Shown here one piece after another: positions 45,011 through 54,631 of a DNA stretch of 64,000 nt (position 1 is the first letter of the stretch; every line of letters begins with the position of its first letter). The notes beneath the pieces are model-generated. The model saw only the letters and a list, made by a program, of their open reading frames with translations. It had not been told where the DNA came from and did not search any database. A program made the position numbers and the translations under genes. Origin of the DNA: Clostridium paraputrificum (GTDB taxonomy: Bacteria; Bacillota; Clostridia; Clostridiales; Clostridiaceae). The stretch lies in assembly GCF_900447045.1 (NCBI RefSeq), contig NZ_UAWH01000015.1:1-64000 (forward strand). The letters run 5' to 3'.

Positions 45011-45967
45011 ATGATATATTTGAGTAAACCTAAAGTAGTTATAAGTAAATGCCTTGGATTTTCCAATTGTAGGTATAATGGTGGAACTGAAAATAATGAA
45101 TTTGTAACTAGATTAAAGGATTATGTGGATTTCATCACAGTATGTCCAGAGATAGGTATGGGGCTAGGTACACCAAGAGAAGCTATTAGAGTTGTAGAGA
45201 TAAATGGAGAAAATAGATTATTACAATCTAAGACTAAAAGAGATTTAACAGAAAATATGAATGAATTTGCTAAGGATTTTTTATCAAGTTTAGACGAAGT
45301 AGATGGATTTATATTAAAAAGTAAATCCCCTTCTTGTGGAATTAGAGATGTTAAGATATATCCCTCAATTGAAAAAGGAGGAATTTCTAAAAGAGGAGAG
45401 GGGAGATTTAGTTCAATTATTAGAGAGGCTTATCCCAATATTACTATTGAAGATGATGGAAGACTTAAAAACTTAAAAATAAGAGAGCATTTTTTAACTA
45501 AGTTATTTACATTAAATAGGTTCAAAAAATGTAAAGAAAGCAATGAAATAAGTGAACTTTTAAAGTTTCATAAAGAAAATAAATTGCTATTTATGAGTTA
45601 TAACCAAAGACAGCTTAAAGCTCTTGGACAGATATTAGGTAATATAGATGGAAGAGAAAAAAGAGATGTATTTAACGAATACTCTATAATTTTAAATAAT
45701 ATTTTTTCTAAGGTTCCTAGATATACAAGTAATATTAATGTATTAATTAAAAGTATGGGTTACTTTAGTAATTACATAAGTCACAATGAGAAAGAATTTA
45801 TAATAGATACTATAGAAAAGTATAGAAGCAATAAAGTTCCGTTAAGTGTTCCTCTAAATTTAATTAAAGGATATGCTATAAGATTTGAAAAAGAAAATCT
45901 ATTAAAGCAGAGTTTTTTTAATCCATTTCCTGAAGGTTTAATAGAGTTAAGTGATTCTGGAAAGTAA
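45011..45967 (+). CDS. DUF523 plus DUF1722 protein (YbbK/YbgA fusion)
   Basis: A 318-residue protein. The N-terminal DUF523 (about residues 5-150) has VVISKCLGFSNCRYNGG, VCPEIGMGLGTPRE and KSKSPSCGI with conserved cysteines, suggesting a metal or Fe-S site. The C-terminal DUF1722 (about 185-300) has LLKFHKENKLLFMSYNQ. Such fusions occur widely in bacteria; a role in thiouracil or DNA photorepair chemistry has been proposed for relatives, but none is firm. ATG 45011 is preferred; TTG 45020 is an alternative. Confidence 0.85.
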   Translation: MIYLSKPKVVISKCLGFSNCRYNGGTENNEFVTRLKDYVDFITVCPEIGMGLGTPREAIRVVEINGENRLLQSKTKRDLTENMNEFAKDFLSSLDEVDGFILKSKSPSCGIRDVKIYPSIEKGGISKRGEGRFSSIIREAYPNITIEDDGRLKNLKIREHFLTKLFTLNRFKKCKESNEISELLKFHKENKLLFMSYNQRQLKALGQILGNIDGREKRDVFNEYSIILNNIFSKVPRYTSNINVLIKSMGYFSNYISHNEKEFIIDTIEKYRSNKVPLSVPLNLIKGYAIRFEKENLLKQSFFNPFPEGLIELSDSGK

Positions 45968-45973
45968 AAGAAA

Positions 45974-46004
45974 ATCCCTCCTGCATTAATACAGGAGGGT
46001 TTGT
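45974..46004. terminator. Terminator between convergent genes
   Basis: CCCTCCTG (45976-45983) pairs with CAGGAGGG (45992-45999), followed by TTTGTT on plus. It also lies just past the minus-strand stop codon. Confidence 0.8.
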
Positions 46005-46014
46005 TATATTGATT

Positions 46015-46749
46015 TTAGCCAAATTGTTCGATTTTATCTAGGCACACAATTATAACTCTATTATCATCATTAATTAACCAGGCAATATTATTAGTTACAG
46101 TAATGACAGTAAATCCAATAAGTGGTTCTTCAAATGCTGATGAAGATATTTTTAGGTTAACAGGTCCTATTGAGTCAGCTAAGAATAATGCTTTACTTGA
46201 ATTACAACAGCAAGAACCGTCCTCAACACAGCATAATGATCTAGGATTTATAGGAGGAATACATCTTGTTATAGCACGAATAAATCTATCTCTATTAAAT
46301 CCTTGAAAGCAATTGTTTCCATCGTCAGGTTGAAGAGAAAATGCAACTAAAACTAAATCACAAATTGTAGTTGAGTTAAATAATGGGTTGCTATCAGAAT
46401 AAGTGACTAGTCCATCACTGCAATTAGATACAGTTTTAAGGGTTGTTGCACCATCCTCAGTATTAAAGTTATTACCTACTAATGTAAAGCTTGATAAGTC
46501 TATTAAACTCCTTATTAAAGGATTTAATAGAATATCTAATGATCTTCTTAAAGCTCTTTTGCAACAGCAGGTATTTCTGTTACATTCATTTCTTTCAAAA
46601 GTTTGAGGTAAAACCTCTTCATTAGCTACTGTAAGATATCTTGAAGAATTATTATTTTGATTCTCATTACATCTACAATCCTCATTTCTACCCAAGTAGT
46701 TTCTATTATCCATTTCTAATGTTTCTCTAATGTTTCTTTCTTTGCTCAT
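46015..46749 (-). CDS. Cysteine-rich hypothetical protein, possible spore-surface protein
   Basis: A 244-residue soluble protein with several cysteine clusters: CRC near residue 28, NTCCCKRALRR near 60, and LCCVEDGSCCC near 175, plus an Asn-rich N-terminal region. Two beta-rich segments end the chain (ISSSAFEEPLIGFTVITV). Cys clusters of this kind occur in clostridial exosporium and coat proteins that cross-link or bind metal. That role is inferred from composition only. AAGGGAGAA precedes ATG 46749. It stands alone. Confidence 0.65.
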   Translation of the reverse strand: MSKERNIRETLEMDNRNYLGRNEDCRCNENQNNNSSRYLTVANEEVLPQTFERNECNRNTCCCKRALRRSLDILLNPLIRSLIDLSSFTLVGNNFNTEDGATTLKTVSNCSDGLVTYSDSNPLFNSTTICDLVLVAFSLQPDDGNNCFQGFNRDRFIRAITRCIPPINPRSLCCVEDGSCCCNSSKALFLADSIGPVNLKISSSAFEEPLIGFTVITVTNNIAWLINDDNRVIIVCLDKIEQFG

Positions 46750-46874
46750 ACTTGTTCTCCCTTCATATAATATGGGGGGTCACTACATTATATTTATCAA
46801 GATTGGTAAATGCTACTTAAATATTGCACCTTTTTTCCCTTTAGATAATAAAATATCGTAAAGGGGCGATTACT

Positions 46875-47261
46875 ATGGATTTGTTAACTTTATTTGTTTT
46901 AGCAATATTAGCTGAAAGTGTATGGGAAACTTTAAAAATGACTTGGCAAAAAGGAAAGCTATGTATTGATAGAATTGGAGCATTAGTAGTTTCAATTATA
47001 ATAACTTTTTCAACAGGATTTGATATATTAAATTGTTTCAATATACCTATTAAAGTTCCACTAATAGGCATGGTGTTAACGGCTATTCTATTAAGTAGAG
47101 GATCAAACTTTATTCATGATTTAATAGGAAAGATAAGCCAAGCTGAGGCGTTAATAGAGGATGTAAATGAAAATAAAGGAATGTTAGAGAGTAATAAAGA
47201 AGAAAGTACAACTGAGAATAACAAAGAAGATAATACTAATAAAACAGAAAATTTGGATTAA
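46875..47261 (+). CDS. Small membrane protein of unknown function
   Basis: A 128-residue protein with three hydrophobic segments (residues 1-20, 33-55, 58-78) and a highly charged, low-complexity C-terminal tail of Glu, Asn and Lys (residues 90-128). The layout is holin-like, but there are no phage genes nearby. AAGGGGCGA precedes ATG 46875. Function unknown. Confidence 0.65.
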   Translation: MDLLTLFVLAILAESVWETLKMTWQKGKLCIDRIGALVVSIIITFSTGFDILNCFNIPIKVPLIGMVLTAILLSRGSNFIHDLIGKISQAEALIEDVNENKGMLESNKEESTTENNKEDNTNKTENLD

Positions 47262-47280
47262 TTTAAATAAAAATTATAGG

Positions 47281-47318
47281 AAGGAAACACTGCTATGGCT
47301 GGTGTTTCCTTGAATTTA
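47281..47318 (+). terminator. Hairpin, probable terminator
   Basis: AAGGAAACAC (47281-47290) pairs with GTGTTTCCTT (47302-47311). The T-tail is short, so efficiency is uncertain. Confidence 0.6.
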
Positions 47319-47340
47319 TATGTAGGAGTTATAAACACCA

Positions 47341-48741
47341 TTATTTATTAATACATTTTTCATCTTTAACTAATAAGTTATCTGATAGAATATCTTGTTT
47401 TTGCCATTTATTTGACTTATAAATAATATATCCATAAATACATATTACAAGATTACTAAAACTCATGGAAAACCATATCCCAACTGAGCCTACTTGCGTA
47501 AAGTTTTTAAATAATAAAATCATTGGAAGTCTTACAAACCAAAGTCTACCTATCTCCATATTCATGGAATATTTAGTATGACCAGAGCCTTGAAAAATAC
47601 CTTGGAATACGCTAAACATACCCATTAGTGGCATTGAATACAGGATATAGTTTAAGTATGTAATTCCCTGATCTATTACAGTTAAGTCATCCTTAGATTG
47701 CATAAAGAAGTTAATAACCAATTCATTATTAAAAAATATAATTAATGAACCAACGGTAGTAAGTAAAATTGTAATAATTGACCCTTTATTAAATGCTTCA
47801 GTAACTCTTTTAGGATTATTATTTCCTAAGTTTTGTCCTGTAATTGCAACTAATGCGGAACCAATGCCCATAGCAGGTTGTGATATTACAGATGTAATTT
47901 TATTAACCATTCCAAAGGCAGCCATTGTTGAAGTACCATAAGAAGCTATAAATCCATTTAAAACTATAAATCCAAGTGCTGAGCCAGACTGGCCTATAGA
48001 AGAAGGCAGGGCAACCTTTATTACTTTGTTTAATATATCTCTATCAAATTTAAAATTCTTGAAGTCAGGTTTTAAAGGTGATTTACTTTTATTTAGAATT
48101 AAATAAGCAAAGAGAGATAATATTATTTTTGATAAAAGTGTTGCATAAGCTGCACCAGCAATACCTAAGTTCAATGGAAATATAAAAATAGGATCTAAGA
48201 GTATATTTAACACTGCACTAATTCCACTTAAAACAGTAGGTAAGGCTGTGTTACCTTGTGCAACCATAATAGAATTAAAAATAAAGAAGTAAAATGTAAA
48301 AGGCATATTTAAAAATACTATTTTTAAATAAATGTTACTATAATATGCTAAATCCCCTGTAGCTCCCATAAGTGTAATAACAATTGGAGTTATTAATACT
48401 CCCACGAGGGCAAAAGCTATAGACACTATAATTGAAATTACAAAAAGTTGAGTTGAGTACTTACTACAATCTTTAGAATTTCCTGCCCCAATTAGTTGTG
48501 AAAGTAGAGAGGTACCAGCAATTGAAATACCAGATCCAATAGAAATAAATAAGAATTCAACTGGCCATATAAAAGATGTGGCTGCAAACTGAACCGAACC
48601 AATCATACTAACCCAAAATCCATCTGCAAGGTTATAAAAGGTTTGTATCAAGTTGTTTAGCATTATTGGTACGGCCAAGGTTATTAAAACCTTATAAATA
48701 TTACCATTCAAAATGAGTTTTTTTCGAACTTTCATGTCCAT
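47341..48741 (-). CDS. MATE-family efflux transporter
   Basis: A 466-residue, 12-helix multidrug/oligosaccharidyl-lipid/polysaccharide exporter. It shows the two homologous halves of the NorM/DinF fold (LAVPIMLNNLIQTFYNLADG at the start of the first, VALPSSIGQSGSALGFIVLN at the start of the second) and GQNLGNNNPKR. GGGGG eight bases upstream supports ATG 48741. It uses Na+ or H+ gradients; drug specificity unknown. It is monocistronic. Confidence 0.93.
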   Translation of the reverse strand: MDMKVRKKLILNGNIYKVLITLAVPIMLNNLIQTFYNLADGFWVSMIGSVQFAATSFIWPVEFLFISIGSGISIAGTSLLSQLIGAGNSKDCSKYSTQLFVISIIVSIAFALVGVLITPIVITLMGATGDLAYYSNIYLKIVFLNMPFTFYFFIFNSIMVAQGNTALPTVLSGISAVLNILLDPIFIFPLNLGIAGAAYATLLSKIILSLFAYLILNKSKSPLKPDFKNFKFDRDILNKVIKVALPSSIGQSGSALGFIVLNGFIASYGTSTMAAFGMVNKITSVISQPAMGIGSALVAITGQNLGNNNPKRVTEAFNKGSIITILLTTVGSLIIFFNNELVINFFMQSKDDLTVIDQGITYLNYILYSMPLMGMFSVFQGIFQGSGHTKYSMNMEIGRLWFVRLPMILLFKNFTQVGSVGIWFSMSFSNLVICIYGYIIYKSNKWQKQDILSDNLLVKDEKCINK

Positions 48742-48877
48742 ATGTCAATCCCCCTCTTGTTAAAAACGAACATATTCTATTATATACAAATTTATATATA
48801 ATTCCAATATTGGAAATAAATTAGTTTATTTTCCTGTAAATAATACTATGATACAATGAAATAAAGGAGATGATTTA

Positions 48878-49660
48878 ATGAAATGCTTAAAAGATGGACA
48901 TATGCATTCACACTATTGTCCTCATGGAACTAAAGACTCTTTTCAAATGTATATTGAAAGAGCTCTAGATGTTGGCCTTGATGAAATTACATTTACTGAG
49001 CATATGCCACTTCCAGGAATCTTTATGGATGAAAAGTTACTTAAAGAATGTTCTCCAAATGAAGAAGAAATATTATTATATTTAAAAGAAGCTACTAAAA
49101 TAAAAGAAGAATATAAAGATAAAATTAAAATAAATGTGGGTCTTGAAGTTGATTATGTAGAAGGATATGAAGAAAAGATTAAGAAGATGTTAGACAATTA
49201 TGGAGAATATTTAGACGAAGGAATTCTGTCTGTTCATTTTTTAAGGTTAGATGATGTATATCATTGCTTAGATATGAGTGTTGATGAGTTTGGAATTATA
49301 GCAAAAATCTTAGGTGGAGTAGAAAAGGTTTATGATAAGTATTTTGAAACTTTAATTAAGTCTATAAATGCAGACCTTGGAAGGTATAAGCCTAAGAGAA
49401 TAGGACATCCAACTTTAGTAAGAATTTTTAATGAAAAGTATCCTATGGATTATAAAAACGAAGCTTTGATTGATAAGGTTATAAAAACGATAAAAGAAAA
49501 TGGATATGAAATAGATTTTAATACAGCAGGTCTTAGAAAACAATATTGTAAGGAAACCTATCCTTCAGGAGTATTTTTAGATAAGGCAATTAAAAATAAT
49601 ATTAAGATGGTTAAAGGGTCAGATGCACATAGTGCAAAGGATGTAGGAAAAGTATTTTAA
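48878..49660 (+). CDS. hisK: PHP-domain histidinol-phosphatase (HisJ/HisK family)
   Basis: A 260-residue polymerase-and-histidinol-phosphatase-domain enzyme. Metal ligands lie in DGHMHSHYCPHG, FTEHMPLPG, GLEVDYVEG, SVHFL, RIGHPTL and KGSDAHSAKDVG. It would dephosphorylate histidinol phosphate in histidine synthesis. No other his genes are near, so a different phosphoester substrate is possible. AAAGGAGATGA precedes the ATG. Confidence 0.88.
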   Translation: MKCLKDGHMHSHYCPHGTKDSFQMYIERALDVGLDEITFTEHMPLPGIFMDEKLLKECSPNEEEILLYLKEATKIKEEYKDKIKINVGLEVDYVEGYEEKIKKMLDNYGEYLDEGILSVHFLRLDDVYHCLDMSVDEFGIIAKILGGVEKVYDKYFETLIKSINADLGRYKPKRIGHPTLVRIFNEKYPMDYKNEALIDKVIKTIKENGYEIDFNTAGLRKQYCKETYPSGVFLDKAIKNNIKMVKGSDAHSAKDVGKVF

Positions 49661-49729
49661 CAAAGGTTTAATATAGTGATAGAGAGTATTTAATATACAC
49701 AAGGTAAAATTACATTAAGGAGGCTAGTA

Positions 49730-51016
49730 ATGGAGTCAAAATATATGGTTGTAATATCTTTTGATGCTGTATCGTCAGAAGATGTAGAAGTTCTAAAGAA
49801 TTTACCTAACTTTAAAAAGCTAATAGAGAATGGTTCATGGATTAAAAGGGTTGATTCTATTTATCCAACTCTTACTTATCCAGCTCATACAACAATAGTT
49901 ACTGGAAAATATCCTAGTAATCATGGAATCATTGATAATACTGTATTTAAAGTTGGAGATTTCTTACCAAACTGGTATTGGTATAGAAATAAAATAAAGG
50001 GGGATACCCTATATGATTTGGCAAGAGATAAAGGATTAACTACCTGCTCTCTTTTATGGCCAGTAACAGGTAAAGCAAAAATAACATATAATATGCCGGA
50101 AATATTTGCAGTGAAACCTTACCAACATCAATTATTTATGTCCGCTGGTGCAGGATCATTAGGTTTCCAATTGGATATAAATAAGAGGTTTGGTAATCTT
50201 AGAAAGGGAATAGAGCAACCTTACTTAGATAACTTTGTTATAGAAGCTGCAAAATATACAATAAAGAAATATGCTCCAAACTTAATGTTAATACATTTTA
50301 CTGACGTTGATACAAATAGACATCATTATGGATATAGTAATAAGGTTATCGATGATGCACTATTAAGACATGACAGTAGGTTAGGAGAAATTATAGGTGC
50401 TCTAAAGGAAAGAGGAATTTATGATGAATGTACTATAGTAGCCCTAGGGGACCATAGTCATCTAGATGCATCAAAGGTTATTAAACTTAATGCATTATTT
50501 AGAAAAGAAGGTTTAATTAAAATAAATGAAAAAGGCAAGGTTTTGGATTATAAGGGTATTTGTAAAAGTTTAGATGGATCATGTTATATTTACTTAAAAG
50601 ATAAAAATGATAATAAAACAATAGAAAAGATTAAAGCATTGCTTAAGAGTTTACCTGTAGATTTTATTTTAGAAGGTGAAGAAATAGGAAAATCAGGTGG
50701 AGATATGGAGGCAAGTCTTATGATAGAGGCCAATTTAGACTATTATTTTGTTGATGACATCGATGGTGAAATCATTGATGAAATAAAGGATGAAGAGGTT
50801 GGAGTAAAAGCCCATAGACATAAGGCAACTCATGGATACTCACCAAAGAAAGAAAATTATACTACATTTTTTATTGGTTCAGGAAGAGGATTTAAAAATG
50901 GAGTAGTTATAGATAAGGGAAACCTTATAAATCATGGACCTACATTAGCAAAGGTTTTAGGTCTAAAATTTAATGACATCGATGGAGAGGCAGTTGAAGA
51001 AATCCTTAATATTTAG
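49730..51016 (+). CDS. Type I phosphodiesterase / nucleotide pyrophosphatase (ENPP-like)
   Basis: A 428-residue alkaline-phosphatase superfamily enzyme. Metal site 1 Asp is in VISFDAVS; the nucleophile Thr is in YPTLTYPAHTTIVTGKYPS; further ligands are FTDVDTNRHHYG, ALGDHSHLD and NHGPTLAKVL. It lacks a signal peptide, so it acts in the cytoplasm, on a phosphodiester or pyrophosphate. AAGGAGG precedes ATG 49730. The MFS gene starts 13 bases after the stop, so the two are an operon. Confidence 0.9.
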   Translation: MESKYMVVISFDAVSSEDVEVLKNLPNFKKLIENGSWIKRVDSIYPTLTYPAHTTIVTGKYPSNHGIIDNTVFKVGDFLPNWYWYRNKIKGDTLYDLARDKGLTTCSLLWPVTGKAKITYNMPEIFAVKPYQHQLFMSAGAGSLGFQLDINKRFGNLRKGIEQPYLDNFVIEAAKYTIKKYAPNLMLIHFTDVDTNRHHYGYSNKVIDDALLRHDSRLGEIIGALKERGIYDECTIVALGDHSHLDASKVIKLNALFRKEGLIKINEKGKVLDYKGICKSLDGSCYIYLKDKNDNKTIEKIKALLKSLPVDFILEGEEIGKSGGDMEASLMIEANLDYYFVDDIDGEIIDEIKDEEVGVKAHRHKATHGYSPKKENYTTFFIGSGRGFKNGVVIDKGNLINHGPTLAKVLGLKFNDIDGEAVEEILNI

Positions 51017-51028
51017 AAGGGGTGTTTT

Positions 51029-52315
51029 ATGAAGGGATTAAAAAAAGAAGAGTTAAGCTGGGCACTGTATGACTGGGGCAACTCTGCATATTCAATGACT
51101 ATTACTTCAACTATATTGCCAATTTACTTTAAGATGGTTGCAGAAAATGGCGGGATGAGTTCTTCAAATTCTACTGCTTTTTGGGGGTACACAATTTCAA
51201 TTTCTACTTTATTTGTATCTCTTATGGCACCAGTTCTAGGTACAATAGCAGATTATAAGGGGAATAAGAAAAAGTTTTTTAAGTTCTTCTGTGGATTAGG
51301 CATTATTGCAACAATTATGTTAGCATTAGTACCAGCTGATATGCCAATATTATTGCTATTAAATTATGGCTTTACTGTTTTGGGATTTTCAGGTGCTAAT
51401 ATTTTTTATGATTCATTCCTTGTTGATGTAACATCAACTGAACGTATGGACAAGGTATCTTCTGCTGGATTTGCCCTTGGATATATAGGAAGTACGATTC
51501 CTTTTATAATATCCATAGCTATAGTTATGCTTACACAAAATGGTATACTTGGTATCCCTATATCTTTAGCATGTAAGATTGCTTTTTTAATTACAGCTTT
51601 ATGGTGGGGAAGTTTTACTATTCCATTATTAAGGAATGTAAATCAAAAATACTACATAGAAAAAGAACCTAATCCAGTTAAGAATTCTTTTGTGAGACTT
51701 GGAAAAACCTTTAAAGACATTAGATACCATAGAAAAATATTTACGTTTTTAATTGCTTACTTCTTTTATATAGATGGTGTTGATACCATTATAGGAATGG
51801 CAACATCGTATGGGACAGACATTGGAATATCAATGACTTCATTATTAGTTATTCTTTTGCTAACACAGTTTGTTGCTTTTCCGTTTACAATTCTTTATGG
51901 GAGACTAGCAGAAAAGTTTGGTGGAAAGAAAATGCTGTATGTTGGAATTATAACTTATATTATCATCTCTATATATGGATATTTCTTAAAGACTACTATA
52001 GATTTTTGGATACTTGCAATGGCTGTAGGATCAGCGCAGGGAGGAATTCAAGCAATATCAAGAAGTTATTTTGCAAAGCTTGTACCGAAAGAGAAGTCAA
52101 ATGAATTCTTTGGATTCTATAATATATTTGGAAAGTTTGCAGCTATTATGGGACCATTCTTAGTTGGAATAGTTACACAAATAACTGGTCAGTCCAATAA
52201 AGGTATTATAAGCTTAATAGTATTATTTATTATAGGAGGATTTATATTAACAAGAGTAAAGGAAGAAGAAGAAGAAACTATAGAGGTCCCTGAGCTTGTT
52301 AGTGAAAGAATATAA
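51029..52315 (+). CDS. MFS transporter, UMF1 (Atg22-like) family
   Basis: A 428-residue membrane protein with about 12 helices. The family opening ELSWALYDWGNSAYSMTITS is diagnostic of the UMF1/Atg22-like group. Later motifs include GTIADYKGNKKKFF and GSAQGGIQAISRSYFAKLVP. Relatives export amino acids from fungal vacuoles; bacterial substrates are unknown. AGGGGTG precedes ATG 51029. Operon partner of the upstream phosphodiesterase; uptake or export of its product is a guess. Confidence 0.92.
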   Translation: MKGLKKEELSWALYDWGNSAYSMTITSTILPIYFKMVAENGGMSSSNSTAFWGYTISISTLFVSLMAPVLGTIADYKGNKKKFFKFFCGLGIIATIMLALVPADMPILLLLNYGFTVLGFSGANIFYDSFLVDVTSTERMDKVSSAGFALGYIGSTIPFIISIAIVMLTQNGILGIPISLACKIAFLITALWWGSFTIPLLRNVNQKYYIEKEPNPVKNSFVRLGKTFKDIRYHRKIFTFLIAYFFYIDGVDTIIGMATSYGTDIGISMTSLLVILLLTQFVAFPFTILYGRLAEKFGGKKMLYVGIITYIIISIYGYFLKTTIDFWILAMAVGSAQGGIQAISRSYFAKLVPKEKSNEFFGFYNIFGKFAAIMGPFLVGIVTQITGQSNKGIISLIVLFIIGGFILTRVKEEEEETIEVPELVSERI

Positions 52316-52328
52316 TTTAGCCATAGAT

Positions 52329-52358
52329 AAAGAAACTGCGCTTGCAGTTTCTTTTAAT
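52329..52358 (+). terminator. Intrinsic terminator
   Basis: AAAGAAACTGC (52329-52339) pairs with GCAGTTTCTTT (52344-52354), loop GCTT, followed by T-rich sequence. Confidence 0.88.
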
Positions 52359-52374
52359 TTAATAAAATATATTG

Positions 52375-52932
52375 CTATTTTATTAAATAATTATTTATTT
52401 TAGAAGACTTAAATTCAGAGGCAAGCATGTCCATAAGAATTAAATCATACTTCTTTCCAGCAATAATTTTTCCTTCTCTAATTTTACCTACCATTTTAAA
52501 ACCAACTTTCTCATAGCATCTAATAGCTCTTTTGTTATAGGAGAAGGTGGTTAGTCTAATATTATTTAAGTTTAGTATATTAAAACCATAGTCTAAAAGT
52601 AAAGTTATAGCTTCACTTCCATAACCATTACCGTGATAATTCGTATCTCCAATGAAAATACCAAATTCAGCTGTTCTATTTATATGATCAATATGAGCTA
52701 AGCTTATTGATCCTAATAGTTTATCTGTCTTTGTTTCAATAATTCCAAAGTTATAATCATTAGTTTTAGACTCCAAATATTCTTTTTCTTTAATTTCTGT
52801 TTTTATAATATGAGCAGAACCACTAAGAGTAGATATTTCTAAGTTATTAATCCATTCTGTATATTGTTTATAGTCTTCGCTATTTCTTGGAGAAAGATAA
52901 ACTTTTTCCCCAACTAAAACCTTATGATGCAT
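52375..52932 (-). CDS. GNAT acetyltransferase, RimJ/RimL-like
   Basis: A 185-residue acetyltransferase: GKVYLSPRN-type N terminus (VGEKVYLSPRNSEDY), acetyl-CoA loop in DTNYHGNGYGSEAI, and the C-terminal YNKRAIRCYEKVGFKMVG motif. It transfers acetyl groups to protein N termini or small amines. GGAGG precedes ATG 52932. It is monocistronic; substrate unknown. Confidence 0.92.
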   Translation of the reverse strand: MHHKVLVGEKVYLSPRNSEDYKQYTEWINNLEISTLSGSAHIIKTEIKEKEYLESKTNDYNFGIIETKTDKLLGSISLAHIDHINRTAEFGIFIGDTNYHGNGYGSEAITLLLDYGFNILNLNNIRLTTFSYNKRAIRCYEKVGFKMVGKIREGKIIAGKKYDLILMDMLASEFKSSKINNYLIK

Positions 52933-53036
52933 AGTAATAACCTCCTATTTAAATAAATATAATTCTACCATTTATAAATCTTATAGTAAATATATAGGTT
53001 ATTTTGTATAATAAGGATGCAGAGAGGAGTGTAAAA

Positions 53037-53492
53037 ATGAATAAAAGGTATAAATGGATAAGTATTATTTCTATTTTTTTAGTCTTAGTACTGTCTTTCT
53101 ATAATTTGAAGTCTATTGAAAATGCTACAAAGATAGCTGATGGGGAATTTTGTGAGTACTTAGATAATGCATCTAAGAGCTTAGTATATAATGAACAGAA
53201 TATTAATGATGAAGAGCTACTTATTATCAATAATTCTGTAGTAAAAAACTTATTTGCTGCACTAGAAGTTTATGATTCTACATCATACAAAAGTGTTTTT
53301 GGTGAAGATCTAAAAGAATGTATTGTTAATTTTGAAGCTGCTATGAATGATCTGGAAATAAGTACCACTATATTATATAGGGATAGACAAAAGGTTCTTG
53401 ATAGTTTTAGTTATGTAGTTAGTGATGTTATTAAAAATGAAAAGAATATTAACCATATTACTGACTTTTTAGATGTTATTAAAGGGTTATAA
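53037..53492 (+). CDS. Hypothetical membrane-anchored protein
   Basis: A 151-residue protein with one N-terminal hydrophobic helix (residues 6-22; signal anchor or uncleaved signal) and a helical acidic external domain. No motif is recognised. GAGGAGTG fixes ATG 53037; an open frame upstream from 53004 is unsupported. It may be transcribed alone; natAB-like genes follow after 224 bp with their own promoter. Confidence 0.7.
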   Translation: MNKRYKWISIISIFLVLVLSFYNLKSIENATKIADGEFCEYLDNASKSLVYNEQNINDEELLIINNSVVKNLFAALEVYDSTSYKSVFGEDLKECIVNFEAAMNDLEISTTILYRDRQKVLDSFSYVVSDVIKNEKNINHITDFLDVIKGL

Positions 53493-53516
53493 TTTAGAAA
53501 TCCTTTCATTTATCTT

Positions 53517-53549
53517 AAAAGTGACTTAAGTAATTGTTAAAAGTGACTT
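53517..53549 (+). repeat. Direct repeat, possible regulator site upstream of the NatAB-like operon
   Basis: AAAAGTGACTT occurs at 53517-53527 and again at 53539-53549, 22 bp apart. Direct repeats on the same helix face resemble LytTR-type sites, and Bacillus natAB is controlled by a LytTR regulator. That link is inference. Confidence 0.4.
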
Positions 53550-53639
53550 TCAGTTATTTCCATACCCTCATAATAAAAGTAGAATATAATTAATGAAGTA
53601 GCAATAAAATCTTTTTTTATAAAAAGTAATTAATAACTC

Positions 53640-53668
53640 TTTACAAGGTTATTAATAAAATGTATAAT
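53640..53668 (+). promoter_or_regulatory. Promoter of the NatAB-like operon
   Basis: TTTACA (53640-53645) and TATAAT (53663-53668) with 17-bp spacing, about 50 bp before the coding start. Confidence 0.7.
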
Positions 53669-53716
53669 GGTTTTAAAGTTACTATAGTAATATTTACTAA
53701 TTTGGAGGGGAAAAGA

Positions 53717-54631
53717 ATGAAGCTAGAAGTGAAAAACATAAAGAAGACTTTTGGTGAAACAGAAGTGCTTCATGGAATTTCATTTTCTATATCAAGTGGA
53801 AAAGCTTTAGGGTTACTTGGTAGAAATGGAGCAGGCAAGACAACAACAATTAGAATTCTAATGGATGTTTTTAAAGCTAATGAAGGGGAAATAATAATTG
53901 ATGGTAAGAAGTTTAATCCTAAAGATTTTCAAATAGGTTACTTACCAGAAGAAAGAGGGTTATATCCTAAGAAAAAAGTAATTGATCAGTTAATGTATTT
54001 AGGAAACTTAAGAGGGATATCGTTAAAGGAAGCGAAAACAAACGGGAAGTTTTGGCTTAAGAGATTAGGAATTGAAGAATATGAAAATAGATTATTAGAA
54101 ACTCTTTCAAAGGGTAATCAACAAAAGGTTCAATTAGCACAAACTTTAGTTTGTAATCCTGAAATTGTAATCTTAGACGAACCTTTTAGTGGTTTAGATC
54201 CAGTTAATGCACAAATTCTTAAGGATGTAGTAACAGATCTTATTCAAGATGGCAAGCTTGTAATCTTCTCAAGTCACCAAATGAATTATGTTGAAGAGTT
54301 CTGCGAAGACATAGCTATAATAAATAAAGGTGACGTTGTATTAAGTGGAAATCTTAAAGATATTAAAAAGGACTTTGGTAAAAATAAGCTTATGTTAAGT
54401 GCGAATAACTATTCTCCTATAGAACTAAAAGAAAAGTGTGAAGAATATTTTGGAGATATAATAAGAGTAGATGAAGTTATGAAAGAATTCGTAATTTTAG
54501 AGCTTAAAGAATCTAGAAGTAAAAATGATTTATTGTCTGAGATTATCAAGAGTGATATTGATGTAGAAAAGTTTGGGGAATATGAACCATCCTTAAATGA
54601 TATATTTGTACTTAAGGCAGGTGACGAATAA
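53717..54631 (+). CDS. natA: ABC transporter ATPase, NatA-like
   Basis: A 304-residue ATPase: Walker A GRNGAGKTT, signature LSKGNQQKVQLA, Walker B IVILDEPFSGLD, H-loop FSSHQM, plus the C-terminal DUF4162 domain typical of NatA/YhaQ. GGAGGGG sets the start at ATG 53717. It overlaps the permease by one base (TAATG). NatAB exports Na+ in Bacillus; the substrate here may differ. Confidence 0.9.
   Translation: MKLEVKNIKKTFGETEVLHGISFSISSGKALGLLGRNGAGKTTTIRILMDVFKANEGEIIIDGKKFNPKDFQIGYLPEERGLYPKKKVIDQLMYLGNLRGISLKEAKTNGKFWLKRLGIEEYENRLLETLSKGNQQKVQLAQTLVCNPEIVILDEPFSGLDPVNAQILKDVVTDLIQDGKLVIFSSHQMNYVEEFCEDIAIINKGDVVLSGNLKDIKKDFGKNKLMLSANNYSPIELKEKCEEYFGDIIRVDEVMKEFVILELKESRSKNDLLSEIIKSDIDVEKFGEYEPSLNDIFVLKAGDE

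Noticed and set aside
46875-47261. Phage holin
   Set aside because: The membrane layout is holin-like, but no lysin, portal or tail genes are near; kept as an unknown membrane protein.
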